A DNA stretch of 28,413 nucleotides from IMG/VR virus record IMGVR_UViG_3300042321_000958, positions 1 through 28,413 of that record; one strand, 5' to 3'. A model generated the notes under the pieces. The model worked only from the letters and a program-made list of their open reading frames with translations. It was not told the DNA's origin and searched no databases. The stretch comes from a virus. Shown in pieces: positions 15,221-22,116 of this stretch; the stretch's first letter is position 1; each line of letters opens with the position of its first letter. The position numbers and the translations under genes were made by a program.

Positions 15221-17743
15221 ATGCCAACAACGATTGAACACCAAACGACAGGCGTGAAGTATGTCTGGACCTTCAACCAAGATGTGGAGACCGGAACTTT
15301 CTGGGACGGAAGTCCCTACATCATCGCCAAACCCGATCTCAAGATGCTGTCTGTGGTCATGGAGACCGCTGACGGTGTGCTTGAGCCGAATACCATCGTC
15401 CCCGACCTTGAGTTGGGGTTCATGGGCAAGGCAGGATTCAAAGGTGAGTTGTACATCAACGGTCTCGCAAAGAACCCAAATCCATTTTCAGACATTGATT
15501 CTGAAGGCAACTTGCGATTGGATGGGCAGCCTTTTGATTGCCGCAACTTCGGTGTGTTTGACAGGGGGTGGATACAGTTCAAGACCGTAACCGACAAGAC
15601 CACCAAGAAGAGAACTAAAGTTCCGCTTCCCACAAACGATCCCGCATCTCACGGAAAGGCGTTCAATCTGGCGAAGTTCCTTGAGATGAAAAACACCCTC
15701 AAGAACGAAGGTGTATCACTAGAATCAGGAGATGTGCTTGTTCAGCAGTACTCCAACTTTGACATCAATTCGCCAGCAAAATGGGATGTAAATCGTGCGT
15801 CTGGCTATCCGTATCAGAAAGTCCGCAGTCGCTCCTGTACGATGTCGTTCGGCACATTGTTCGTCTTGGATGCTCATCCTACTGAAGTGTGCTTCCGTCC
15901 TCCGGTTTTCTGGCCAGAGGAAAACATCAAGAACAGACCGATGCATCCGGTTTCAAAACTGAATGCAACCCTTCCCACTGGCGATGATTTGGTTTCACAC
16001 CCGATCAGCGGTAAGATTCCCGCTTACGAAAAGGTTCCGACATGGGTAAATGATTCTACTTTCCGCACTTTCTGCTACGGTTTCGCAATCGGTGGGGGTA
16101 TTAATTACTCCATGTTCATGCCGCTTCTGGTAGGAGCAAAAACTCCGAATATCACGGATCAGTCAGTCATTTCGGCATATGGTGCATACTATCAGGCTCC
16201 CCTGTACACCCGTCTTTCGGCTATTTACTCGGATACGGTGTCCAGCCCGAATCGTCTTGAGGCTTTGAAATGCATTGTGCAGTGGGGAATTGATGCTTTC
16301 GGCTCTATCAAGTGCTTCGGTCAGACTGCTGCCGGTGCGGGGCAAAAGCCTGCCGGTACTCGTTCGTGGTCAATCATCGCCGGTTGGTTCTTGGGAATCC
16401 CCGAGATGAGAATGCCCGAGACCACCATGATGCAGGACCAGAAGCGTGCTGCGGGATGGTTGAGCAACAGCACTCCTCCGACCGAAACAGGAGAGGAAGA
16501 AGAGAATACGCCTTTCTCTGGCAACATCTACACGATAGATGCCCCCAGCGTTCCCGCAATCAACGGCAAGAAAATGACTGCCCTAGAAAGATATCAGATG
16601 CTTTATGGAGACGGGAACACTCTCCAAGGAAAGAAGCGACGGCTTGCACTGCGAACTTCGCAGGAAGGTACTACTTACTTCAAGGTGGTTGATGACCCGA
16701 ACAATTACATCTTCCACTACGACTACATGGGCAAAACCAAGCGTCGTAAGTTCACTGGTGTCGGGGGGATATTCACCAACACATCACTAGACGAGAAGGT
16801 TCCGCTTCCGAAGGTGCCTGGCGCGAACATGACGGGAAACTTCGCCAAGATGCATTGGATGAATGACCTGTCACCAGGACTTATTAGTTCATGGTATGGT
16901 TCTCACGATGGCAAATCGGGAAGTCTTTACTACTCATACATCAAGGTAAATTCGGGTCCGGGCGCAGGAGACACCCTCTATCGCATCATCCATACATGGG
17001 GAAGCATTCGTAGTGCCAATGCGGGTGGAAAAGCAACAGATCCTGTCTACTCGGGATACGGCTTTGTTCTAGACCGACCGTGGGCCAACGGCGTTCCGAA
17101 TGAGACATCGGAGTTTGAGATGATGACCGCAGTGAAAGAAAATGTCGGCGATGTATTCTATGTCACATCACCCTCACCCCATCATCCCGAGATTCCAGAT
17201 GCAAATCTCTCGCCGTACACCGCGTATGCCGACATTTGCGAACCGCAAGTGCTACGACACTACGGGTGGATGAACTACATCAAGATCAAGACCGGAACCA
17301 ATGCAGACCTTGATGCGGATTCAACCTTTGCACATGATTATGCTCATAGGTGTCTTTATCAGACTCCGTACAATCAAGCCACTTACAGAACAGGCTTCCT
17401 GCACACCTCTGGAATGAGACAGTGGGAGATGGCAATTGTTGGAAGATGGTATAACCGTCCTTGGAGCAATGCGGACATCGCCAAGACCATGGACTGGTCC
17501 AAGATTCCGGGAGCAAAGACATGGATGGGTGTTCCCGTGGGAGACACCTCGGGAGGCAATGAACCGCTCGTCGGGGATTTTGACGAGAATGGTGAGATCG
17601 GACCCAGCGACTTGACCATGCTGTTGGCCAAGTGGGGACAGGATGCCGGATACACGGAGTATGACCTCAATGAAGACGGGATGGTTGACGCAGCGGACCT
17701 CTCCATCCTTCAGTCAAATTGGGGCAAGAAAAAGAAGACCTGA
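15221..17743 (+). CDS. Large paralogue of the fusion protein, ending in two dockerin-type EF-hand repeats
   Basis: An 840-residue protein whose residues 1 to about 775 align over their whole length with the body of the gene at 10487: GTFWDGSPY, YINGLAKNP, GYPYQKVRSRS, FGTLFVLDAHPTEVCFRPPVFWPEE, VQWGIDAFG, AGAGQKPAGTRSWSIIAGWFL, RMPETTM, KKRRLALRTS. Instead of a gp19-like domain it ends with two calcium-loop repeats at 786-806 and 815-835 (DxDxNGxIxxxDL...KWG and DxNxDGxVxxxDL...NWG), then KKKKT. Such repeats are dockerin type I-like and typical of planctomycete proteins. There is no N-terminal signal peptide. The WGIDAFG...GWFL part vaguely recalls (alpha/alpha)-toroid glycan-active proteins, but this is from memory only. 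It may be a tail fibre, adhesin or depolymerase. Confidence 0.75.
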   Translation: MPTTIEHQTTGVKYVWTFNQDVETGTFWDGSPYIIAKPDLKMLSVVMETADGVLEPNTIVPDLELGFMGKAGFKGELYINGLAKNPNPFSDIDSEGNLRLDGQPFDCRNFGVFDRGWIQFKTVTDKTTKKRTKVPLPTNDPASHGKAFNLAKFLEMKNTLKNEGVSLESGDVLVQQYSNFDINSPAKWDVNRASGYPYQKVRSRSCTMSFGTLFVLDAHPTEVCFRPPVFWPEENIKNRPMHPVSKLNATLPTGDDLVSHPISGKIPAYEKVPTWVNDSTFRTFCYGFAIGGGINYSMFMPLLVGAKTPNITDQSVISAYGAYYQAPLYTRLSAIYSDTVSSPNRLEALKCIVQWGIDAFGSIKCFGQTAAGAGQKPAGTRSWSIIAGWFLGIPEMRMPETTMMQDQKRAAGWLSNSTPPTETGEEEENTPFSGNIYTIDAPSVPAINGKKMTALERYQMLYGDGNTLQGKKRRLALRTSQEGTTYFKVVDDPNNYIFHYDYMGKTKRRKFTGVGGIFTNTSLDEKVPLPKVPGANMTGNFAKMHWMNDLSPGLISSWYGSHDGKSGSLYYSYIKVNSGPGAGDTLYRIIHTWGSIRSANAGGKATDPVYSGYGFVLDRPWANGVPNETSEFEMMTAVKENVGDVFYVTSPSPHHPEIPDANLSPYTAYADICEPQVLRHYGWMNYIKIKTGTNADLDADSTFAHDYAHRCLYQTPYNQATYRTGFLHTSGMRQWEMAIVGRWYNRPWSNADIAKTMDWSKIPGAKTWMGVPVGDTSGGNEPLVGDFDENGEIGPSDLTMLLAKWGQDAGYTEYDLNEDGMVDAADLSILQSNWGKKKKT

Positions 17744-17817
17744 TGCTTCCCGACTGGTGGGAAGAGGACGATTGGACAGACATCGTAATGTCCGTCATTC
17801 GTGAAACGCAGACATGA
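17743..17817 (+). CDS. Possible 24-residue coupled ORF after the large paralogue
   Basis: The stop of the large gene overlaps an ATG (TGATG), which opens a 24-residue frame beginning MLPDWWEEDDW and ending before the terminator hairpin. It is acidic and Trp-rich. The perfect overlap permits translational coupling; there is no separate ribosome binding site. It may be a real tail-piece or chance. Confidence 0.3.
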   Translation: MLPDWWEEDDWTDIVMSVIRETQT

Positions 17818-17820
17818 AAC

Positions 17821-17853
17821 AGGGAGGGGGCGAAAGCCTCCTCCCTTCTCTTT
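17821..17853. terminator. Terminator hairpin between convergent late and early blocks
   Basis: AGGGAGGGGGC (17821-17831) pairs with GCCTCCTCCCT (17836-17846) around a GAAA loop with one G-T pair, followed by TCTCTTTA. On the - strand the hairpin is followed by TGTTTC, so it may also stop leftward transcripts. It has the same GAAA-loop design as the terminator after gp23 and sits where + and - strand genes converge. Confidence 0.82.
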
Positions 17854-17862
17854 AGGTGCGGT

Positions 17863-18174
17863 CTATACCCTGACCCAGCCCGACTTGATGAGTTCCGCCC
17901 AAATTTCTCTCGCGAGCGGGGCGGGCACGGCACTGCATGTCCCGTCCTCGCGGTCGCTGTTCAGCACCATTGACCACGGGCCATAGGTCGGCAGGTTGAC
18001 CTCAACCTTGGGCATCGGTTCGCCCATACCCTGAAAACCCTCACCACAGAGACGGATGCCGTTGAGGGTATCGTTGGTGTGGGAGAACGACAGACGCTTG
18101 CGTGGATGCGTGGTCTTCTCAATCGTCCACTCGTTCACCCACCACTCATCTGTCTCGTCCAGTTCATCGCTCAT
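17863..18174 (-). CDS. Small unknown protein of the AR-W-L-GW family
   Basis: A 103-residue protein, last gene of the leftward block. The ATG at 18174 has AGGAGAT seven bases upstream and overlaps the deaminase stop by 11 nt. The N-terminus is acidic and Trp-rich (DETDEWWVNEW), the middle looks beta-rich, and the end is LAREIWAELIKSGW (87-100). That final helix recurs in four other small proteins of this window. Function unknown. Confidence 0.7.
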   Translation of the reverse strand: MSDELDETDEWWVNEWTIEKTTHPRKRLSFSHTNDTLNGIRLCGEGFQGMGEPMPKVEVNLPTYGPWSMVLNSDREDGTCSAVPAPLAREIWAELIKSGWVRV

Positions 18175-18514
18175 AAGTCATCTCCTGTATCCCCTCGCCG
18201 GTCGTGTAGCAGATGCGGTCAAACACCTGAACGCACCATGGTAGGCACTTGATGCACGGCTTGCTGAACCTCTCCTCGCCCATGCGGTTGAAGCGGAAGT
18301 TCCAGAGTTCAATGCCGTCCCGTTCCCTGCACTTGCGGAAGGCATCCAATTCGGAGTGCATCTCGTCAAACAGGTAGCCGTACTTCTTGGCCATCGGGTG
18401 TGTCTTCAGTTGGTTCGTTCCCACGGAAATCACCCTGCCCTTGCGGATGATCACGCTGCAATGCTTCTTGCGGCGGTCCATCTGAAGACACATCGCTTTC
18501 GCCAGTTCGTACAT
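18164..18514 (-). CDS. Zinc-dependent (deoxy)cytidylate deaminase-like protein
   Basis: From ATG 18514 the product has 116 residues. It shows the cytidine deaminase superfamily pattern: VIIRKGRVISVGTNQLKTHP, then H-S-E (His53, Glu55) and P-C-I-K-C (Cys87, Cys90), followed by RICYTTGEG. His and the two Cys would bind zinc and Glu would be the proton shuttle. The SKPC..C and YTT arrangement is like the small deaminases of marine T4-like phages; the substrate could be dCMP or a modified or free nucleotide. The start is uncertain: no ribosome binding site is visible and the frame is open further upstream to 18595, inside the preceding ORF. Confidence 0.72.
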   Translation of the reverse strand: MYELAKAMCLQMDRRKKHCSVIIRKGRVISVGTNQLKTHPMAKKYGYLFDEMHSELDAFRKCRERDGIELWNFRFNRMGEERFSKPCIKCLPWCVQVFDRICYTTGEGIQEMTYER

Positions 18515-18653
18515 GTTGCATGGACAATCTATCGCTGAGTTCATTGACGAGTCCCTCAAGACGCTTGATCTCTCGGTTCTTGTGACCGATCTCAACTATG
18601 CAGGCGACATATGCCCGCTTCAACGCCTTGATGAATGCCTGCTCTTCCGTCAT
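18366..18653 (-). CDS. Small helical ORF overlapping the deaminase start
   Basis: A 95-residue ORF whose ATG overlaps the stop of the AdoMet decarboxylase gene (ATGA), which argues for a real start. Residues 1-48 look genuine: helical and coiled-coil-like (ALKRAYVACIVEIGHKNREI, LEGLVNELSDRL). Residues 49-95 overlap the deaminase in another frame and look like out-of-frame sequence (Gly, Pro, Asp, Gln-rich). Either the two genes overlap by 149 nt, or a frameshift (biological or sequencing) joins this helix to the deaminase. Confidence 0.45.
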   Translation of the reverse strand: MTEEQAFIKALKRAYVACIVEIGHKNREIKRLEGLVNELSDRLSMQHVRTGESDVSSDGPPQEALQRDHPQGQGDFRGNEPTEDTPDGQEVRLPV

Positions 18654-19120
18654 GCCGCTGGCTGTTCGGGGGTCGGCTCGGCTGGAGGATGTGGCTGCTC
18701 CATCGTCTTGCGACCGGCAAGGATTGACCAGTCACCGCCGCCACGGGATACGAAACGCTCGTCGCAATCGGTGAAGCCGAAGTGCTGATGGGCGAAGGTC
18801 TGCACCATCTTTGGGTTGAACTCCTTGCACGAATAGACATCCAGCGTGATGAAGTGGCTCGGCTCAATGGAGTGGATCTGGATGCCGCTCTCAATCAGAG
18901 GAACCCATCCACTCACTCCCGCCTTGTCGGGATAGACCTCGCTGCCGTCAATGTTGCTCGGAGCATGCATGACCACCGGTGCAGACATCTTGGTCATGCC
19001 CAGCAAGTCAACCAGTCGCTCAAGGAAGCGGTAGTGCAGTTCAAGATCGTTTGCCGCCCCCTCGCGGCAGTTGTACATGTCAAGGAGGTATGAATATCCA
19101 AAGGGCTTCTTCTCAGTCAT
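18650..19120 (-). CDS. speD: S-adenosylmethionine decarboxylase proenzyme (SpeD/SpeH-like)
   Basis: A 156-residue protein from ATG 19120, chosen because GAGG lies just upstream; a GTG at 19132 is the alternative. It matches the bacterial AdoMetDC family: FGYSYLLDMYNC at the N-terminus, and IES-GIQIH where Glu77-Ser78 is the self-cleavage site creating the pyruvoyl group and His83 the processing residue, then DVYSC with Cys98 as the catalytic acid. The residue after the serine is Gly rather than the common His. A Pro/Glu-rich tail (about 139-156) is extra. It decarboxylates AdoMet to the aminopropyl donor for spermidine, and speD is a known auxiliary gene of marine myoviruses. Its neighbours offer no spermidine synthase. 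Confidence 0.85.
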   Translation of the reverse strand: MTEKKPFGYSYLLDMYNCREGAANDLELHYRFLERLVDLLGMTKMSAPVVMHAPSNIDGSEVYPDKAGVSGWVPLIESGIQIHSIEPSHFITLDVYSCKEFNPKMVQTFAHQHFGFTDCDERFVSRGGGDWSILAGRKTMEQPHPPAEPTPEQPAA

Positions 19121-19128
19121 GTGTATCC

Positions 19129-19422
19129 TCACTCAGTTCCAGATGTGTTGTTATTGAATTCCTGCCACTCGGACAGGTCTTTGGGTGTCATGCCCGTCAT
19201 GCGGGCGAGTAGGTTCTCGTATTCCTCACGCCATGTGATGCCCCTCATCCCCCTGTCGGGGTGGGGAGGATACGCATAGGCGAGACCCTGTAAGTTGTGG
19301 ATCTCAATTGAGGCATCGTACAGCAGTTCCGGCAAGCCTTCGGCGGAGGGGTTCTTGTTCCCCATGGCTTGCTGCTCACGCAACTCGTAGTAGCGAAATT
19401 GTAGGCGATCAACGATGTCCAT
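19129..19422 (-). CDS. Small unknown protein
   Basis: A 97-residue, mostly helical acidic protein (MDIVDRLQFRYYELREQQAM; PELLYDASIEIHNLQGLAY; WREEYENLLARM). The ATG at 19422 follows GAGGTGA. It is 3 nt from the preceding gene and 8 nt from the AdoMetDC start, so it is part of the same leftward operon. Phage proteins starting 'DIVDRLR' with similar length are common hypothetical proteins of phages, but I cannot name a function. Confidence 0.7.
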   Translation of the reverse strand: MDIVDRLQFRYYELREQQAMGNKNPSAEGLPELLYDASIEIHNLQGLAYAYPPHPDRGMRGITWREEYENLLARMTGMTPKDLSEWQEFNNNTSGTE

Positions 19423-19425
19423 GGC

Positions 19426-19773
19426 TCACCTCGCCGAGAACAGGAAGTCAATTACGATGGAGACAAATACTCCGGCGATGATCCCGAACGAGAAGAACTG
19501 CAATCGGGAATTGGAGAAGGATTTTTGCTTTCTCCACAATGTCATGAGGTCTCTCTCCATGCGATCATACACGGAGCGACACACCACCTTTTCCCGCAGT
19601 TCTTTCTGAAGTTGCTCACAGTCTCGGATGGAGTCACTGAGTTGCTGCTTCAACTCGTTGCACCTGTTCTCCTTGCTTTCCAGTTCGGTGATGGCATCGC
19701 CGATCAGTTTGGCGTGCTTGGACGCAAACTTGGTGGTTCGCAAGGACTCTATGACTTCCTTCGTCTCGGGCAT
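19426..19773 (-). CDS. Coiled-coil protein with C-terminal membrane anchor
   Basis: A 115-residue protein. Residues about 25-85 are a charged coiled coil (AITELESKENRCNELKQQL, DCEQLQKELREK), and residues 92-112 (QFFSFGIIAGVFVSIVIDFLF) form one membrane helix followed by SAR. This tail-anchored layout puts the coiled coil in the cytoplasm or, if inverted, in the periplasm. The ATG has GGAG six bases upstream. An envelope or lysis-timing role is possible but unproven. Confidence 0.7.
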   Translation of the reverse strand: MPETKEVIESLRTTKFASKHAKLIGDAITELESKENRCNELKQQLSDSIRDCEQLQKELREKVVCRSVYDRMERDLMTLWRKQKSFSNSRLQFFSFGIIAGVFVSIVIDFLFSAR

Positions 19774-19776
19774 GGC

Positions 19777-20088
19777 TTACTCCGTGACCAACTTGAGACC
19801 GGAGGGCGTTCCCTTCACCTCATTGTCCGGCAGGACGAGATTGGAGGTAGCCTCAATGTAGTTCTTGGTCATCTCCGGCTTGGGCGTGATGGTGAACATC
19901 ACCGCATCGGCGGGAAGGTACATGCTATCAGTTTCGGCATAGGGAAGCCACGGCGCGAGACCGATGCGACCCTGACCCATGGGCACGATGAGTGCCGGAT
20001 CCTTGATGGTGTAGCCGTTGGTGGAGTCAATCACTCGGGTGAGAATCTCCTCGCCGGAGTTCAGTCTGATCAGTGTCACATTGCTCAT
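19777..20088 (-). CDS. Small Sm-like protein of T4-like phages
   Basis: A 103-residue protein with the start MSNVTLIRLNSGEEILTRVID, followed by KDPALIVPMGQGRIGLAPWLPYAE and a C-terminal LPADAVMFTITPKPEMTKNYIEAT. Short T4-like phage proteins with 'L.tGEe.i..v......i.nP..i......g...l.p.mpya' are common and have an Sm/LSm-like opening strand pattern. I recognise the family type from memory but not a proven function; RNA binding would be an inference. The ATG overlaps the upstream stop (ATGA). Confidence 0.65.
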   Translation of the reverse strand: MSNVTLIRLNSGEEILTRVIDSTNGYTIKDPALIVPMGQGRIGLAPWLPYAETDSMYLPADAVMFTITPKPEMTKNYIEATSNLVLPDNEVKGTPSGLKLVTE

Positions 20089-20288
20089 CGGTCATCCTCT
20101 TCATTATGCCAGAGAGTGGGGGTGTAGTTGTCCTCAAAGCGAGGGGTAGCCTTGCCTTGAATATATCCTTCCACATCATCAACATCGTCCGGCACATCTA
20201 CGATGCGACAATCATCAAGGACATCAAAGGTCTTGCCGTCTGGCAGGACCACATAGCGGGTGTAGGTTGTCTTAGTTGAACGGGTCAT
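20085..20288 (-). CDS. Small unknown acidic protein
   Basis: A 67-residue protein from ATG 20288 (MTRSTKTTYTRYVVLPDG), picked because GGAG lies eight bases upstream; two further in-frame ATGs upstream are alternatives. The beta-like YVVLPDGKTFDVLDDCRIVDVP is followed by an acidic end. It overlaps both neighbours (17 nt upstream, ATGA downstream), typical of this operon. Confidence 0.55.
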   Translation of the reverse strand: MTRSTKTTYTRYVVLPDGKTFDVLDDCRIVDVPDDVDDVEGYIQGKATPRFEDNYTPTLWHNEEDDR

Positions 20289-20652
20289 TGCCATCTCCAT
20301 CGTGTTGTTCTCCCTGCGACTCGGCAGTAGGGAGCACTTTCATCTCGGTGAGTCTCTTGATCAGCAGGTTCGCGATGCATGCGTCCATCATCGCCTGATC
20401 TGACGGCGGGGTGTTCATCAGGTCGTATCTGATTGTGACCGTCTGCGTAATCGGATCAATGAGTCCGATGTTGTCCGTGAAAGACAACTTGTGGAGTTCA
20501 TCGCCGCTGCCTACCAGCGTCTTGTAGAACTGGTCCACGCTGATCTCATGATAGTTTCTGGTCCAGTTGCACTGGCCCACGAAGATCGGCTTGCCGATGA
20601 TCGGGATGTGAATGCCGATCTGTGCGATGGGATAGTAGATGGTGTGCATCAT
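20272..20652 (-). CDS. Unknown protein
   Basis: A 126-residue protein taken from ATG 20652; GTG 20667 is possible and neither has a clear ribosome binding site. It starts with a beta-type hydrophobic part (TIYYPIAQIGIHIPIIGKPIF), contains LSFTDNIGLIDPITQTVTIRYDL, a helix with LLIKRLTEM, and an acidic Gln-rich tail. No signal peptide is seen. No family recognised. Confidence 0.55.
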   Translation of the reverse strand: MMHTIYYPIAQIGIHIPIIGKPIFVGQCNWTRNYHEISVDQFYKTLVGSGDELHKLSFTDNIGLIDPITQTVTIRYDLMNTPPSDQAMMDACIANLLIKRLTEMKVLPTAESQGEQHDGDGNDPFN

Positions 20653-20683
20653 GGTGTTGTATTTCACTCGGAAGGGTCAAACA

Positions 20684-20869
20684 TCAATACAGGTCTTCGT
20701 CCTCGTCTTCATCATCATCATCATCATCATCGTTGTCGTCATCATCGTCATCCTCAAACCAATCGTCCTCGTCTTCGTCGGTGTAAGGCTCGTCTTCCTC
20801 TCCGATGTCGTCTTCGTGGTCATCGTCAAGGTGATCCTCATCAAAGTTGTCCAGCCACGACTTTGCCAT
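20684..20869 (-). CDS. Extremely acidic Asp/Glu-rich protein
   Basis: A 61-residue protein from ATG 20869 (MAKSWLDNFDEDHLDDD), with GAGGAGA upstream and a sigma-70 promoter at 20919-20947. Most residues after 8 are Asp or Glu, ending EDEDEDLY. The tract is encoded by GAT/GAC/GAA repeats and so can change length by slippage. Such short polyanionic phage proteins can act as DNA mimics or chaperone-like tails, but this is only suggested by charge. Confidence 0.6.
   Translation of the reverse strand: MAKSWLDNFDEDHLDDDHEDDIGEEDEPYTDEDEDDWFEDDDDDDNDDDDDDDEDEDEDLY
20708..20760 (-). repeat. GAT/GAC trinucleotide repeat tract
   Basis: On the + strand the tract reads mostly TCA/TCG/TCATCA triplets (for example ATCATCATCATCATCATCATC from 20711). 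It codes for Asp runs in the acidic protein. Perfect triplets keep the frame when the tract grows or shrinks. Confidence 0.85.
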
Positions 20870-20918
20870 TGCAGGTCTCCTCGGGTGGTCCTGTCCACCC
20901 CTATGTATGATTGCGGTC

Positions 20919-20947
20919 AGTGTATCCCAACAGGGGATGCTTGTCAA
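20919..20947 (-). promoter_or_regulatory. Sigma-70-type promoter for the acidic protein gene
   Basis: TTGACA (20942-20947) and TACACT (20919-20924) are separated by exactly 17 nt on the - strand. The predicted start point near 20912 leaves a leader of about 43 nt containing GAGGAGA before ATG 20869. Confidence 0.8.
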
Positions 20948-20950
20948 GGG

Positions 20951-21166
20951 TCAGCCGATCCAAACTTGGTCGGCAGCGATGCGTTTCTGCTTCTCTTTTC
21001 GTTCGCTCGCCCGCTCGTTCGCCTTCCACAAGCCTTCTGTGAACCCGACATGCTTGCCGATGGAGTAGCCTCGCCCGTATGCGTACCTATAGGTCCATAT
21101 ATGAGTGGCAATGACTCCTAGAAGGAGCGATAGCGTAATCATGGTCTTTCCCAGTGTCTCTAGCAT
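20951..21166 (-). CDS. Small membrane protein
   Basis: A 71-residue protein with an N-terminal membrane helix (about 8-25, TMITLSLLLGVIATHIW) followed by a Gly/Tyr segment (YAYGRGYSIGKHVGF) and a basic, charged end (NERASERKEKQKR). The ATG follows AAGGA. The N-in helix with a soluble domain resembles inner-membrane spanin subunits in outline only; it is short and lacks a clear coiled coil. Otherwise unknown. Confidence 0.6.
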   Translation of the reverse strand: MLETLGKTMITLSLLLGVIATHIWTYRYAYGRGYSIGKHVGFTEGLWKANERASERKEKQKRIAADQVWIG

Positions 21167-21178
21167 GTCCGTGCTTCC

Positions 21179-21583
21179 TTATTTCTTGGCTTTGCGTCTT
21201 GTCTCGTAGAACATGATCGCCGCGAACAGGTCAACCGCACCCAACCTATCCCCTGTCCAGTTCATGATGACCTTGGCGGTGCTGGCTCCCTCGTAGAGCC
21301 TGTTGCCCTCAAGGGTATAGATGGCATTGGCTGTGCCTGCCCCCCTGTAGACAACGCCCTTCTGGATGTTGTACAGGACTTTGGCGGTGCTTGCTCCCAT
21401 GTAAGCGGTCGTAGCATTCGCATTCAGGAGGGGAGATGTGGTTCCGGCTCCAAGCATCAACTTGTTGCCGACGATGTTTCCCATGACCTTGCCCGTGCTT
21501 GCTGAGTCGTAGAAGACCTTCCCCCTCTTCATGAAGAGGACGGTCCCTGCGCCCGCTCCGACATAGAACATGTTCATGCTCAT
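21179..21583 (-). CDS. Beta-repeat protein (about seven 18-residue repeats)
   Basis: A 134-residue protein built almost wholly of short repeats, best seen in the second half: YMGASTAKVLYNI-QKG, YRGAGTANAIYTLEGNR, YEGASTAKVIMNWTGDR. The consensus is about Y-x-G-A-S-T-A-K-V-x-x-N-x-x-G-N/D-R. Earlier units (FYVGAGAGTVLFMKRGK, FYDSASTGKVMGNIVGNK) are more diverged. Four to seven two-strand units could close a small beta-propeller or a beta-prism. Repeat proteins with similar 'YxGxST' units occur in marine phages and bacteria; function unknown, possibly adhesion or nucleic-acid contact. The ATG is preceded by AGGG. Confidence 0.65.
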   Translation of the reverse strand: MSMNMFYVGAGAGTVLFMKRGKVFYDSASTGKVMGNIVGNKLMLGAGTTSPLLNANATTAYMGASTAKVLYNIQKGVVYRGAGTANAIYTLEGNRLYEGASTAKVIMNWTGDRLGAVDLFAAIMFYETRRKAKK

Positions 21584-21605
21584 GGTTGCACCCTATGTAG
21601 GCATG

Positions 21606-22028
21606 TCAACCATGCTCGTCTATTAAGGATTCGTGTTTCTTTTGGAGCAGGATGCGGTGAGGCACATAGGTCTTCCATGCCTTCAGTTCACGGTCGCCGA
21701 TGACGGTCTGGATGAACGCCGCGATCTTGGATGCCGCGAGGTCTCGCTCGTAGTCCGGCAGTCCGCTATGGGTGTCCTCGCTCTCGGCGAAGACCAGCCG
21801 CGTGTCGTAGTCCGTGCTCATGCCATCCTCAAAGTAATGGAACGGAATGATTTGGTCACGGAACTCAAACTCGGGTGCCACGGTGGCGAGACGATCAAGC
21901 AGGTTGGGGAACTCGTTGCCGTCCACCTTCTCGGGGAAGGCGTAGCAGAAGACCTCCTGCATGTAGCACGGGTCGTTGGTATGGTTGTAGATTTTCCGGT
22001 AGTCGTTCGCGGTGCTCATGGGATTCAT
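21606..22028 (-). CDS. Unknown protein directly behind the tRNA
   Basis: A 140-residue acidic protein (MNPMSTANDYRKIYNHTNDP; PEFEFRDQIIPFHYFEDG; LPDYERDLAASKIAAFIQTV). The first ATG (22028) is only 5 nt after the tRNA-Tyr 3' end; the second in-frame ATG at 22019 is equally possible. There is no ribosome binding site between tRNA and ATG, so 3' processing of the tRNA would leave a nearly leaderless mRNA. No family recognised. Confidence 0.6.
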   Translation of the reverse strand: MNPMSTANDYRKIYNHTNDPCYMQEVFCYAFPEKVDGNEFPNLLDRLATVAPEFEFRDQIIPFHYFEDGMSTDYDTRLVFAESEDTHSGLPDYERDLAASKIAAFIQTVIGDRELKAWKTYVPHRILLQKKHESLIDEHG

Positions 22029-22033
22029 CGGAA

Positions 22034-22116
<83 letters not shown>

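Noticed and set aside
21594-21609. TTGACA upstream of the beta-repeat protein
   Set aside because: No -10 box at 16-18 nt; the nearby TACATA is only 4 nt away, so it is not counted as promoter.
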